Below, one piece after another: positions 1-12,659 of a stretch of 64,000 nt of DNA. The notes beneath the pieces were generated by a model. The model made no database searches. It was not told the origin of the DNA and worked only from the letters and a program-made list of their open reading frames with translations. Source of the stretch: Paramecium sonneborni (lineage: Eukaryota; Ciliophora; Oligohymenophorea; Peniculida; Parameciidae); contig CAJJDN010000057.1 of the NCBI GenBank assembly GCA_905182985.1, positions 433,440-497,439 of the forward strand, given 5' to 3'. Position 1 is the stretch's first letter, and every line of letters starts with the position of its first letter. Both the position numbers and the translations under genes were made by a program.

Positions 1-859
1 TACCTAATTATTCTCATCCAAAACATCAAGTGGTTATTTAGTGACAACAATAATGACTGCTAAGTACACTTCATAATATAAATATGAAATATTAACAGTT
101 AACATATTGAGTGCCACTACATCAGAATTATTAAACATTATGAATGCATATGTTCAAATGTAATATGATTTAGCTGATCCAGAGATTCATCCTCTTTATT
201 TAGAGAAGGCCATCTATGAATCTATGTAAGCAATTAGAGATGATGTAACATTAACTCTTACTGGTACTACAAAAAGACAAGATTATTACACTGTCTTGTG
301 GAGAATGACAGATGCTTACTTTCTTAAATTAAGAGCATACCAACCTTTCTATATTTCTAATAAATATTTAATCAATTTTGGATTTTCACATTTCAATCGT
401 TTTTCTCTAACACTAACATCTTAATATTAAAGTACTAAAATAACATGGTCTACTTATACTGAAAATGGATACTTAGAATTATTAATAGTACCTGCAGAAT
501 AATTTGGAATACTGGCTACATTATCAGATATTATAATAATTAGACCATCAAAATTAGATGGTAGTGATGCTACACTAACATTTATTTTAGAATGGTCTTG
601 GTCCTACACAGGTACCTAACCAACAACGAGTGCAAACTTATACACAATTGATAAAGTTGAAATGAATAACTTTGTTTCATAAGGCTCAGCTAATTGTAAT
701 ACATCAACCAAGAAATGTACTAAATCTATTAGTTCTTTATAAACTACTGCAGCATATGTAATTGCTGAATCATCATTTACTACATAAAGTGCAGGAAGCA
801 GATATTACACAAGATGCAGGTTAGGACGTTTCACTTGGGGTGGAAGTAGTTGTACTTGA
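1..859 (+). CDS. 3' end of an unrecognised, probably secreted or surface protein (partial)
   Basis: The frame is open from base 2 to the TGA at 857-859 with TAA/TAG read as Gln, so about 285 residues of the C-terminus are present and the start lies outside the window. It is rich in Thr, Ser, Tyr and aromatic residues. The last 70 residues contain six cysteines (for example ANCNTSTKKC and TRCRLG), which suggests an extracellular domain with disulphides. No catalytic motif or known family is recognised. Bases 530-859 are repeated exactly at 1864-2193 through an assembly join, so the second C-terminus there is not another gene. Confidence 0.6.
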
Positions 860-3196
860 GAATTTAGAATATTTCTATCTAATAAATTATTGTTAAAATT
901 AATATGGATTTATTTAAATGAAAACTAAATGTGGCTCCATTCTTAAATTCTCTATTCACATCATAACTTTATATAAATTAAAAGATTTAGTCATTTATTA
1001 TTATTTAAAATTTATATAATATTTTATTTATTTGATGATGTAATAAAATTAATTTATATATATTATCTTTTATTTATATCATTCCCCCTAAATTATACTC
1101 AAACAGGATGAATTTTTTTGCTCATACAGACAGCACTTTTAAAACTGATATAGGGATATTTTAAAAGGAAAATCTCTTGCATTGCTGCCAGATAACTTTA
1201 TAGAAGTTGTGATTTTTATAATAGATTTTTATGATATCCAATCTTTGAATATATAATATTTTTATTTCATATTTCATATTAGTTTTTGAATTACTTGATT
1301 TTAATACTATGAAAATGTGTGCACTCTTTTACTTATCAATAATATTAATAATATATATATTAGATTCTTCATTTCTAATACAGGGTTAACTACTCATTCA
1401 TTAATAGAAATAACAAAATAAGATTCTCTTTTGGTAGACTAATTAAATTAATTATTTAATGTAGGTATTACTTAAGTTTCTCTAAATAAAGCTATAAGTT
1501 ATGTTTACAATTTTAAGACACAGCAGTACTAACATTAGCTTATAATATAACTCTTACTTAAATTCATAATATAGCTTCAACTGTTTTTAGCTACAGATAA
1601 TTTACACAACATAGCAAATAAAACTGATGATACATACAATAAGAACATAATTAAATTATTAATTTCATGTTTAAGATAAATTTATTACTAAAGTTTTGAA
1701 ATTCAAATGATTTCTTATAATTTTCTGTTTTTCTCATCTTCAATGTTCAAGTCTTTTTTATTCAACTCAATTTTTTATAAATTTCTTCGATAATTCATTT
1801 TAAAAAATCAATTGATTATCTGCATAAATAAGAATTTTCTAAAAATATATAAAACTTTTTATNATTATAATAATTAGACCATCAAAATTAGATGGTAGTG
1901 ATGCTACACTAACATTTATTTTAGAATGGTCTTGGTCCTACACAGGTACCTAACCAACAACGAGTGCAAACTTATACACAATTGATAAAGTTGAAATGAA
2001 TAACTTTGTTTCATAAGGCTCAGCTAATTGTAATACATCAACCAAGAAATGTACTAAATCTATTAGTTCTTTATAAACTACTGCAGCATATGTAATTGCT
2101 GAATCATCATTTACTACATAAAGTGCAGGAAGCAGATATTACACAAGATGCAGGTTAGGACGTTTCACTTGGGGTGGAAGTAGTTGTACTTGAGAATTTA
2201 GAATATTTCTATCTAATAAATTATTGTTAAAATTAATATGGATTTATTTAAATGAAAACTAAATGTGGCTCCATTCTTAAATTCTCTATTCACATCATAA
2301 CTTTATATAAATTAAAAGATTTAGTCATTTATTATTATTTAAAATTTATATAATATTTTATTTATTTGATGATGTAATAAAATTAATTTATATATATTAT
2401 CTTTTATTTATATCATTCCCCCTAAATTATACTCAAACAGGATGAATTTTTTTGCTCATACAGACAGCACTTTTAAAACTGATATAGGGATATTTTAAAA
2501 GGAAAATCTCTTGCATTGCTGCCAGATAACTTTATAGAAGTTGTGATTTTTATAATAGATTTTTATGATATCCAATCTTTGAATATATAATATTTTTATT
2601 TCATATTTCATATTAGTTTTTGAATTACTTGATTTTAATACTATGAAAATGTGTGCACTCTTTTACTTATCAATAATATTAATAATATATATATTAGATT
2701 CTTCATTTCTAATACAGGGTTAACTACTCATTCATTAATAGAAATAACAAAATAAGATTCTCTTTTGGTAGACTAATTAAATTAATTATTTAATGTAGGT
2801 ATTACTTAAGTTTCTCTAAATAAAGCTATAAGTTATGTTTACAATTTTAAGACACAGCAGTACTAACATTAGCTTATAATATAACTCTTACTTAAATTCA
2901 TAATATAGCTTCAACTGTTTTTAGCTACAGATAATTTACACAACATAGCAAATAAAACTGATGATACATACAATAAGAACATAATTAAATTATTAATTTC
3001 ATGTTTAAGATAAATTTATTACTAAAGTTTTGAAATTCAAATGATTTCTTATAATTTTCTGTTTTTCTCATCTTCAATGTTCAAGTCTTTTTTATTCAAC
3101 TCAATTTTTTATAAATTTCTTCGATAATTCATTTTAAAAAATCAATTGATTATCTGCATAAATAAGAATTTTCTAAAAATATATAAAACTTTTTAT
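530..3196. repeat. Exact 1333-bp tandem copy across single n at 1863 (assembly artefact)
   Basis: Bases 530-1862 and 1864-3196 match at every point I compared along a constant offset of 1334, separated by one n at 1863. A single n between two identical contig ends is what scaffolding produces when overlapping ends are not merged. The unique order is then 1-1862 followed by 3197 onward. The copies duplicate the end of the first gene and truncate one copy of the next gene at 1862. Confidence 0.9.
860..1308. other. AT-rich intergenic stretch
   Basis: Between the stop at 859 and the next candidate ATG at 1309 no convincing frame or motif is visible. The same sequence recurs at 2194-2642 because of the join at 1863. 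Confidence 0.5.
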
Positions 3197-3220
3197 TTGA
3201 TATTTCGTTTAAACGAATGA
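2643..3220 (+). CDS. Small protein with N-terminal signal peptide or membrane anchor
   Basis: The model is ATG at 2643, intron 2719-2741 (23 nt, GTT...TAG) and TGA at 3218-3220. The exons sum to 555 nt, or 184 residues. The N-terminus (MKMCALFYLSIILIIYILDS) is a good signal peptide or anchor, and splicing continues the frame without a stop. The remainder is Leu/Ile/Asn/Gln-rich and matches no family known to me. The other copy starts at 1309 and is cut by the n at 1863, so only this copy is complete. Because only TGA ends translation in this genome, chance frames of this size occur. The signal peptide plus a well-placed intron are the main support. Confidence 0.4.
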
Positions 3221-3384
3221 TAAGATAACATTCAAATCAATTAAATATACAATAACATAAAAATACAACACATTTATATTAAAAATAAATAAATAAATGA
3301 TATGTCTTTCAGAAAGGCAATTACAGAAAATCACAATTCATCAACATAGACCATTCATTTAACTACCTTTAATATCCAAATCTA

Positions 3385-3746
3385 ATGAAACGCTTGTAAT
3401 CATTCTTTAAATTAAAATTTAAGAGATTAAACAATTTAGCTTTGTTATCTGAAAGAAATAAGAAATAAACAATAAATCAATCCTCAGAAAAAGATGCTTA
3501 TTTTCTCAAATTACCTAAAATACATCAAAAGACTCCAGAAAAAGCAGACACATAATCTAAATTAACATAATCTCAGGTATAATCATAAAAAATGTAAATT
3601 ATTCACTTATTTTGAGGATTCAACAGGATCAATCATTTGATAATTTAAAAAAATATAATAAATAAATAAAAGATATTCAACAAAGACATAATCGATTTCT
3701 ACACAAAATTGAAGAGTTATATATGATTACCAAATAACAATAATGA
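3385..3746 (+). CDS. Small basic protein with C-terminal coiled coil
   Basis: ATG at 3385, intron 3594-3616 (23 nt, ending GAG rather than TAG) and TGA at 3744-3746 give 112 residues. The N-terminal half is Lys/Arg-rich. After the intron the sequence forms a charged amphipathic helix (for example KKYNKQIKDIQQRHNRFLHK). An alternative CAG acceptor ten bases later puts the exon in a frame that looks non-coding, so GAG is preferred. No family is recognised. An exact copy at 4630-4991 comes from the join at 4206. Confidence 0.45.
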
Positions 3747-4205
3747 AAACTGTTTTCGTTCTATTGTTTGATTAATTAATTTAAAACTTATAAACTGTTA
3801 AATTTAATTCAATTGAATCAACCTTTTTTTGTGACACCGATACGATTATCAATATTGATTTAATCATAATTATGCTTTAAGTTATTTCTGATAAGATCTA
3901 TTCTTGTTCAGGTAACTAGAAGTTGAATTTGCTTAATTTTTAATATTATAGATATTATTTTAAAATAAAAAAATTTCATTTTACAACAATATTAATTTTT
4001 ATTTCTTATCATCTAAATGTGATTTTTTAAAGTAACTAAAAATAGACTCTATAAATAATTAAATCATTAAATAATATATTATGTAACCATTAAAATATTA
4101 AAATATAATTTCAATGATGTTTTCTGTTAATTCATATAGTTGTAAACATTTTATTTATGATGGATATTTAATATAAATTATTCTTAGTTTACAAATTGTT
4201 ATGTG
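3747..4205. other. AT-rich intergenic stretch
   Basis: No sustained frame, RNA gene or repeat beyond short A/T runs is visible before the join at 4206. The continuation is at 5451-5469. Confidence 0.5.
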
Positions 4206-5469
4206 NTGATACATACAATAAGAACATAATTAAATTATTAATTTCATGTTTAAGATAAATTTATTACTAAAGTTTTGAAATTCAAATGATTTCTTATAAT
4301 TTTCTGTTTTTCTCATCTTCAATGTTCAAGTCTTTTTTATTCAACTCAATTTTTTATAAATTTCTTCGATAATTCATTTTAAAAAATCAATTGATTATCT
4401 GCATAAATAAGAATTTTCTAAAAATATATAAAACTTTTTATTTGATATTTCGTTTAAACGAATGATAAGATAACATTCAAATCAATTAAATATACAATAA
4501 CATAAAAATACAACACATTTATATTAAAAATAAATAAATAAATGATATGTCTTTCAGAAAGGCAATTACAGAAAATCACAATTCATCAACATAGACCATT
4601 CATTTAACTACCTTTAATATCCAAATCTAATGAAACGCTTGTAATCATTCTTTAAATTAAAATTTAAGAGATTAAACAATTTAGCTTTGTTATCTGAAAG
4701 AAATAAGAAATAAACAATAAATCAATCCTCAGAAAAAGATGCTTATTTTCTCAAATTACCTAAAATACATCAAAAGACTCCAGAAAAAGCAGACACATAA
4801 TCTAAATTAACATAATCTCAGGTATAATCATAAAAAATGTAAATTATTCACTTATTTTGAGGATTCAACAGGATCAATCATTTGATAATTTAAAAAAATA
4901 TAATAAATAAATAAAAGATATTCAACAAAGACATAATCGATTTCTACACAAAATTGAAGAGTTATATATGATTACCAAATAACAATAATGAAAACTGTTT
5001 TCGTTCTATTGTTTGATTAATTAATTTAAAACTTATAAACTGTTAAATTTAATTCAATTGAATCAACCTTTTTTTGTGACACCGATACGATTATCAATAT
5101 TGATTTAATCATAATTATGCTTTAAGTTATTTCTGATAAGATCTATTCTTGTTCAGGTAACTAGAAGTTGAATTTGCTTAATTTTTAATATTATAGATAT
5201 TATTTTAAAATAAAAAAATTTCATTTTACAACAATATTAATTTTTATTTCTTATCATCTAAATGTGATTTTTTAAAGTAACTAAAAATAGACTCTATAAA
5301 TAATTAAATCATTAAATAATATATTATGTAACCATTAAAATATTAAAATATAATTTCAATGATGTTTTCTGTTAATTCATATAGTTGTAAACATTTTATT
5401 TATGATGGATATTTAATATAAATTATTCTTAGTTTACAAATTGTTATGTGAAAAAAATAAATTAAATAA

Positions 5470-7093
5470 ATGAATAAATTAACTCTTATATTTAGATGTG
5501 AAAAATTGGAATAAAAGTATTAAGATTCTCGTTATTTGTATACACTTCCTACCTGTAGATCTTTGAATCTAGTCAGTTTTTTGCTTTGCTTATTTCGAAG
5601 TATAACTTTTATTTTTCAGAATCAAATGGTAGGTTTTTTTGTATTTCTCTTCCTCACAATCGTTGTCTTATTGGCCCAATTTTTGATTCTTAATAACAAA
5701 AGAAAATGGGTTGATTATTATTTGCTGTTTGTAAATCATTTTTTGATGTTACAGCAATAATATGTAGAGGATGAGTTTGAACCATAAGAAGCATTTGTAT
5801 TTGGATAGAATTAAATGTTATTAAGTATAATGATAATCCTGGTTTGTGATTTTAAATTTGGGTTGATTTAGATATTAGGAAATATGATAATAAAAATTGT
5901 AATATCAAAATATTATCAGCCATCATTATCCTATTAAACTATACTTTATTCTATAATAATTGGATTGATGTTTCTGTATGCTATTCTAAAGATAAATTAA
6001 TAATATAGATTATCATTTCTATTTACTACTCAAGATAGCTAACAAGGTATGAATCAACATAATTACAATTTTAGAATAATTGATACCTTTATTAACTGAT
6101 AGTCCATTTATGCTGTGTACTTATGATAAAGAAAATTTGTAATTTTAATAAAAGTTCAGTAATCTTTAACATCATTAAGAATTCAAATAATATAAAACCA
6201 ATCATGACGCTCTTAACTTCATTCTTCGAAATTACTTAGTGCATGGATAGTCTTTTGAAAAATTTTTGTTGAGTAGACAAAAAAAGTAAGATGATTTAAT
6301 TGTTAATAAAATTTTAGAATTAAAATCAATCAATAAAAATCAAGTATAAAAATTATTCATTCGTTATTCTGAATGTTTTATTACAGAACTAATATACATA
6401 TTAATTATTGATAAGAAAAGATAAGAGATACAAAATTTACAATAAAAATTAGTTAATTATGAAAAAGGATTAAATAAATTTTAAATCAATTTTAGAAATT
6501 TCATTAAAAATTAGATTCTTATTTTAGATAAATCACTAAATTACGATAAAAATTCTATTTATAAGGCGATTATCAAGTTGATATATATTTTTTCAAAATT
6601 TAATAATAAAAAGTCATGCAAAATCACCAATCAATAATTTCTATTAACTTTTAAAAAATATGCAAAATTGTATTCCTAGGCTTACGATTAAAAGAAAATC
6701 AAGATTGAGGTTTGTTCAGAAGTTAAAGATATACTCACAATTGAGAATTGTCTAGATGATTTTATGATAAACTTCTTTACTCATCTCTGTAAGACTAAAG
6801 CAGAAATAATATAAATATATCTTTGCAAATCCTTTTCTTAATAAAATGAATTTATTGACATTATTATTAAAGTAGATGTTATGTCAGAGCTATATATTTT
6901 ATTGTAAAAGAGTACACATTTTAGAAGAATTTTAAAGACTATAAGTCCTCATGATTATGTAATATTAAATGATGATAGTAATTTTTATCAAAGATTTTTA
7001 GGTTTGACAGTACGTCTATTTAAAAATATGAATGAGATAAATCAATTAAATTCATTTTTTATAAAGGCTAACGACTTTAGATAAACGAAATGA
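5470..7093 (+). CDS. Multi-pass membrane protein with long cytosolic tail
   Basis: ATG 5470, intron 6047-6074 (28 nt), TGA 7091-7093, 531 residues. The first 190 residues contain about five hydrophobic segments (for example VGFFVFLFLTIVVLLAQFLI and ILYSIIIGLMFLYAILKI) and end in a Gln/Tyr-rich hinge. The last 340 residues are soluble, Lys/Asn/Gln-rich and helical. The arrangement resembles the membrane half of ciliate sensor proteins, but no histidine-kinase, cyclase or HATPase motif is present, so the function is unknown. An ATG further in (5626) would remove the first membrane segment and is less likely. The gene lies 97 bp upstream of the ABC transporter on the same strand. Confidence 0.6.
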
Positions 7094-7190
7094 TTTATAT
7101 TCTTATTTCAATTACTACTGTATTATAAAATAAATTAATTATGGTTTTGACATAGCAAATCACATAAATTGAAATAAATAATTAATTTAA

Positions 7191-10100
7191 ATGAAAATAA
7201 GTGATCCTTTATTGGAGTACCAAGAAGTATAAACCCATAAAGATGATTGGCTTTACACAAAAATTTCAAAAATGATTAGATTGATTAATAATAATAGAGA
7301 ATAATTATAAAATTAATCATTATAGGAATATTGTGTTAAAATAAGTGATTCAAACTACATACTTAAGTAGTACTCTAAGTATATTCTTATTAAATATGTT
7401 AGTATTGATAAAAAAACTATATACTCAAAAATAAAACAAATTTTAGTAAAGAATTTTGATAAATCTAGATAACAAACTCGATTTTTATTTTTATCCAACA
7501 AATATTTGCCTCTATCCTATAATTAGCAAATATCGTAATGTTAGATTTATTTACAGATTCGGTAAAAGACGAGAATAATTATTATATTTTGTATTTGATT
7601 TTGCTCTTAATCTTTTCATTTTCTAAGTAATTTAATATATAAGCAAATAGAACTTATTTAGTTTCAATTTAAACTCATTAAATAAGTGTATTTTTAGCTA
7701 AACTTGATGTCTTATGTAATTATGAATTATACAAAAAATTGCTTGCAACCCATCAACATGTTAATGATTAAAAAATCCCAAATATAAATGTAATAATTAA
7801 TTGAATTTACCTTAGATCTTAATTACGAATGATATAGAATAAATTAAATAGCTTCATTTTTCATTAAAAGAAGGAACATTAGCTTGTTGTATGCTAATCG
7901 GATGCATATTATTTCTTTATTATAAGGATGTACATGCAGGAAATGTTATTTTAATAGTAATTGTTTGTGCATAAGTTTTCAACTTTTTTGTAACTTTTTT
8001 CATGATGTAAGCACAAGAACGAATGTTTTATAGAAAAGATTAAAGAATTAATTTGACAACTGATGTATTGCATGGTATTAAATAAATAAAATATCTTTCT
8101 TGGGAATAAATATTTAGTAATAAAATAATGTTCAAAAGAAAAATAGAATTTCAAATGCTGATAATTGTTAAAATATTTGATGGTCTTTTAGTATTATTTT
8201 GGAATAATATAAATTATATTTTGCTTTACTTTTATATCTTAAATAGTAAGGTCAATTTAATAGATTTAAATGTTTTTACATTGATAGCAATATTCAATTC
8301 AATGATGTAAGAAATCAAATTTAATATAATAGTTATCCTTTAGGAATATTGCCATTTTGTATTAATTTTCTACTTAGTGCTATTGTATCTATAAAAAGAG
8401 TCAATACATATTTTACTTAAATGGATGTTCTTGATATTTCATAAAATTAATTATCTGGGAATAATGAATTTATTTTGTAAATTTAAGAAGGAATTTATCA
8501 GTTAAGTGAAGACTTTAGTTTACAGATTTCAAATTTATTAATAAAGAAGCAAAGTCTAAATTTTATTGTAGGTCCTTTAGGATCAGGAAAAAGTACTCTT
8601 TTTAATGCAATATTAAATGAATTATAAAATATAAAGGAGAAATAAAAATAAATAGGAGGATCTATATCATTTTGTTCATAGAGTAGTTGGATATAAAATT
8701 AAACAATTCGATAAAATATATGTTTTGGGTCAGAATATAATTAATAATTATTTACAAAAGTTGTTGAATTATGTTAATTGAAGGAGGATATACAAAAATT
8801 AGAAAATTTTGATTAATATTTAGTAGGTCCTGACGGAAACAATTTAAGTGGTGGTTAAAAATAAAGAATAGCATTAGCAAGGGCTGTTTATTAAGATTCT
8901 GATATATATCTATTTGATGATATTTTTTCTTCTTTAGATATACCTGTTGCAGATTCAATATTTTAGAATCTTATATTAAATTATTTGAATAATAAGACAG
9001 TATTATTTATTACATCTAACTAACACTTTATCAATAAAATTCCAAAGAATGCAAATATAATATTTATGGAGAAAGGGTAGATAACAGAACAAAATATTAG
9101 TGAATCTTCTCTTATTAGAAAACTAAGTAAAAAGTCTGATGATTTAAATATTGAAGATGAATAAAATGAAAAAAAAGATGAAAATAATGATTAAGTATAA
9201 GAATTAGAGGAAAGAGAAGTAGGAGAGGTAGATATTAAAGTATGGTTATATTACTTTTCTTCAATGGCATGGCCATTAGTATTATTATATTTTATATTTA
9301 ATTTCTCATTATAAGGTGCTTGTTCATATATTGATTTTTGGTTGAAAAATGAGAATTTTGATAATGATTTTTCTAAAAAATTTACATAACTTTTATTAAT
9401 AGCTTTAAGTGTTACAGTATTTAGAGCTTTATTTTATGTTTTAGTTTCATTAAGATCTTCATGGACGATTTATAAATAATTAAATGATTCAATAATGAAA
9501 GCGAAAATGGTTTTTTTTGATAAAACTAATGCTGGTAGAATAATTAATAGATTATCAGGTGATATTGAAACTATAGATGGTTTATTACCATGGAGTTTTG
9601 ATATATTTATGGAAGCTTTAGCAAGAGGTAGTGGATTTGTAATTGGATTAATTATTTTATTTCCATATATAAGTGTTGGTTTAATAGGAGTATTTTATGC
9701 TTATTATTATGTTGCTAATACTTATATAAAAACAAATAGAGAATTAAAAAGATTAAAATAAGTTAATCATGCTGAATTACTTGGATGGATTAATGAAACA
9801 TAAAAAGGATTAAAAACTATTAGAGCTTAATAAAAATAAACATATTTCTTTAATTATTACTTAGATAAATTGAGAATATGGAATTCATGTGAATAAAGTA
9901 GTTTAAGAGCTAAATTTTGGTATTTTGTTAGATTAAATTTAACATGTAATTTATTATTGTTACTATCTACTGTAATAATTTTGATTAGTAATGAAAATTA
10001 TGCTAGTAAAGCTTTGGCTTTAACTTATTCAATTCTAATCATAGATAATTTTAATGATTTATTTAATTTTTACTTATAAGCTGAATAGATGATAATATCT

Positions 10101-10925
10101 GTTGAAAGAATTAGATAATATTCTAAAATACCTCAAGAAGATATTCATAAAAAAAATTCATTAATAAAGACTATTAATTTTGATAATTCATGCGATTTAA
10201 CAATTAAACCAATCGTTGATTTATATACTGATATAGAATTTAAAGAAATATGTTTATCATATGATTAAATTAATTATTAATTAAAATCTTTAAACTTAAA
10301 AATATAAAAAAATGAGAAAATAGCAATAATAGGAAGAACTGGATCTGGAAAGACATCAATAATGAATGTGCTTTTTTAACTTTATCAATAATAATAAGGT
10401 AATTTGATTATTAAGGGATAAGATGTAAATATGTTATTATATATTAGGTTTAATATTTATCACTTTAAGAATTACGTTCTTAGTTATCTATTGTACCTTA
10501 ATTTGGATTTCTTTTTGAAGGAACTTTATATGAAAATTTAGACCCAGGATTAAGTATAGGTAAAGAAAAAATAGATCATCTTTTAAGTCAATTCAAATAA
10601 TTGAAATCTGATTAAACTATTGAATAGGGTGGTAACAATTTATCCAATGGAGAAAAATAATTAATTAATTATTTAAGAATTATATTATAAGATAAGTCTA
10701 TCATATGTTTAGATGAAGCCACTTCAAATATAGATCCTTAAACAGATAAAGTAATATTTATAAATTATTTAGTTACTCCATGAGTTTTTGTTTAAATTCA
10801 CTGAATAAAAAACACTTATAGTTATAACCCATAGATTAGATTACTTAAATAAATATGACAGAGTCATTTATTTAGACCAAGGAAGAATTCTTAAAATAGA
10901 ATCTATTGGGGAAAACAAAAATTGA
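7191..10925 (+). CDS. Full-length ABC transporter, ABCC (MRP) type
   Basis: This is an ATP-driven exporter of the multidrug-resistance-protein family, acting in the plasma or an internal membrane; the substrate cannot be told. Six exons (introns 7446-7468, 7790-7815, 8307-8332, 10425-10447, 10751-10772) give 1204 residues in the order TMD1-NBD1-TMD2-NBD2. NBD1 has Walker A GPLGSGKST near residue 436, signature LSGGQKQR near 525 and a Walker B ending FDD, without the catalytic Glu, as is common in ABCC NBD1. NBD2 has GRTGSGKTS near 1022, LSNGEKQ near 1117 and a complete Walker B ending LDE, followed by a His switch (VITHR). ATP hydrolysis is therefore expected mainly at one site. The N-terminal DDWLYTKISKMIRL resembles the lead-in of other ciliate ABCC proteins. 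The exon total divides by three. Confidence 0.92.
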
Positions 10926-11020
10926 AATATTAATTATAATTTATATTTATACCATACTAATAGAATTTCGTCGATGTGATAAAATTAACCTAAAAAGTAT
11001 TCTAATATTATTTTTAATTG

Positions 11021-12564
11021 ATGAATAAACTTAATAAAAATGCTTAAATAGAAAACTATGAGGTTAACTTAGAGAAAGGTCAACAAATAATAAATGAAGG
11101 ATATTCGTATTTTTTTTCAAATATTAAATTAGATTTTCTAATTTTGTCGTTAAAGAGATTCAATAGCACCCATAAGTGCAAGGCATTATTGCTGCTACAA
11201 ATTCTATGAGAATTAATAAAGGAGGAAAAAAAAATCAAAATTTTAGAGACAGTTTTACAAATCGTCAACTTGGTTATCAAATTTAATTTAATTCTAAATA
11301 AGAACATAATCTGAGCTTTTTAGGTTTTTATAATATAGTATTATTTCCTGAATTGTAAAATAAGTCTGTAGAAATTAAGAATGAATTCCAATCGAGTAGT
11401 TTCATGTTCGGAACACTTGAGATATTTTACTATTTTGTATCAGCCAAGATAAACTACAAAGAAATTTAAAATGTTAAACTACAAAAGTTAATTAAACCAG
11501 AAGAAAAATTTTAATATTCTGATTGTTGGATTTTAGCCTTGTGGTAATATACTGATTATTTTAAACTGATAAATTTCTACAACAATTTAGTTGATATAGG
11601 ATCAAGTTATGTATAAATTTAATAAATTTTTGACAATTTCGAAATAATACTAAAACTACTATAACTATATTGTAGGTAGGATAATTCTTAATATGATATA
11701 TTTAGTATAGAATCAGAGGATGATTTAGATGCATCTTTCTCAACTATTGATTCTCTATCTATTTTTGAGGACTCTTTAAAAATCAAATAATAACTCTATG
11801 AAAGATTAATAGAAGATCTTTTTAAGAATTAAAGTGATTAATAAGTCAAATAAGAAGCCATTACTTTTTGTTAACAATCCTTTTTGGATAAAGTTACTGG
11901 CTTTCATGCATTTTAAGTGGCAGAAAAAAGAATAGTAGGATTAACTAATTATTTATACAGAATTACGATGAACTTAATTGAAGACAGAATAAATGATTTT
12001 TTGTCAAATAAATACTAAATTTTAAAGTTAAATTAATTTTAATAGAATTTACTTTATATTCACTTATCTGACTATGATGAAGATGAAAAATAATAAAATC
12101 AAGCTTTTCAATTATTAATGGATTGCTTATTAAATGAAACTTTAAAAACTTTGAGCATAGCCTAAGGAACTTAATAAGTTAAATCACCTTTTGAAATATG
12201 GATTTAAGAAAACTCATTGAATAAGAAAAGCATTGAAAATTTATTTGGAAAATAAGAAGATAAAGATTAAGATTCAGGCTTAATTTCAACAAAATTTATA
12301 TGGCATTAAAACCCTGTTATTTATAGAATTCAAGGTTTTTACTAATTGATGAAATTTGATATTACTCCAAATGAAAAAAAATAGATATTACTCAGTTAAT
12401 AAATAATTTCCTAAAAAGATCAAAATAATGATGTAATAAACATGCTAACATTAGTTAAATAGCAATATGAATATCTCAAATAATTCTAAAAAGTTTAAGA
12501 ATAAGAAATAATAGTTTAGAATATACCTAAAAACTTAGAGATTTAATAAACAAAGCAATCTTGA
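11021..12564 (+). CDS. Unrecognised soluble protein, 505 residues
   Basis: ATG 11021, a 26-nt intron at 11107-11132 and TGA 12562-12564. Without the intron the first exon runs into a stop at about 11208; with it the frame continues for 1432 nt. The protein is helical, contains an acidic Ser-rich stretch around residues 215-240 (SIESEDDLDASFSTIDSLS), and ends in a charged Gln-rich tail. No membrane segment, signal peptide or motif was identified. It sits between the ABC transporter and the channel on the same strand, 96 bp on either side. Confidence 0.6.
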
Positions 12565-12659
12565 TTATTTATAAATGAATTAGAAAATAATATTATTATT
12601 GTTCAAATATAGTTTTCTAGATTTTATAAATTGGATTAATGTTTCAATAAATTAAGTAT

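Larger units (their letters stand above)
2962..5450. repeat. Exact 1244-bp tandem copy across single n at 4206 (assembly artefact)
   Basis: Bases 2962-4205 and 4207-5450 match along a constant offset of 1245 with one n between them. The second copy contains a duplicate of the small coiled-coil gene at 4630-4991. Because 2962-3196 was already duplicated by the upstream join, the segment starting TGATACATACAATAAG occurs three times (about 1628, 2962 and 4207). The real sequence probably runs from 4205 straight to 5451. Confidence 0.9.

Noticed and set aside
1..5450. Genuine tandem gene family at the left end
   Set aside because: The copies match along constant offsets and are separated by n, so assembly joins are a better explanation.
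5536..5760. Short frame starting with TTG at 5536
   Set aside because: It is part of the larger gene that starts at ATG 5470 in the same frame under the ciliate code.
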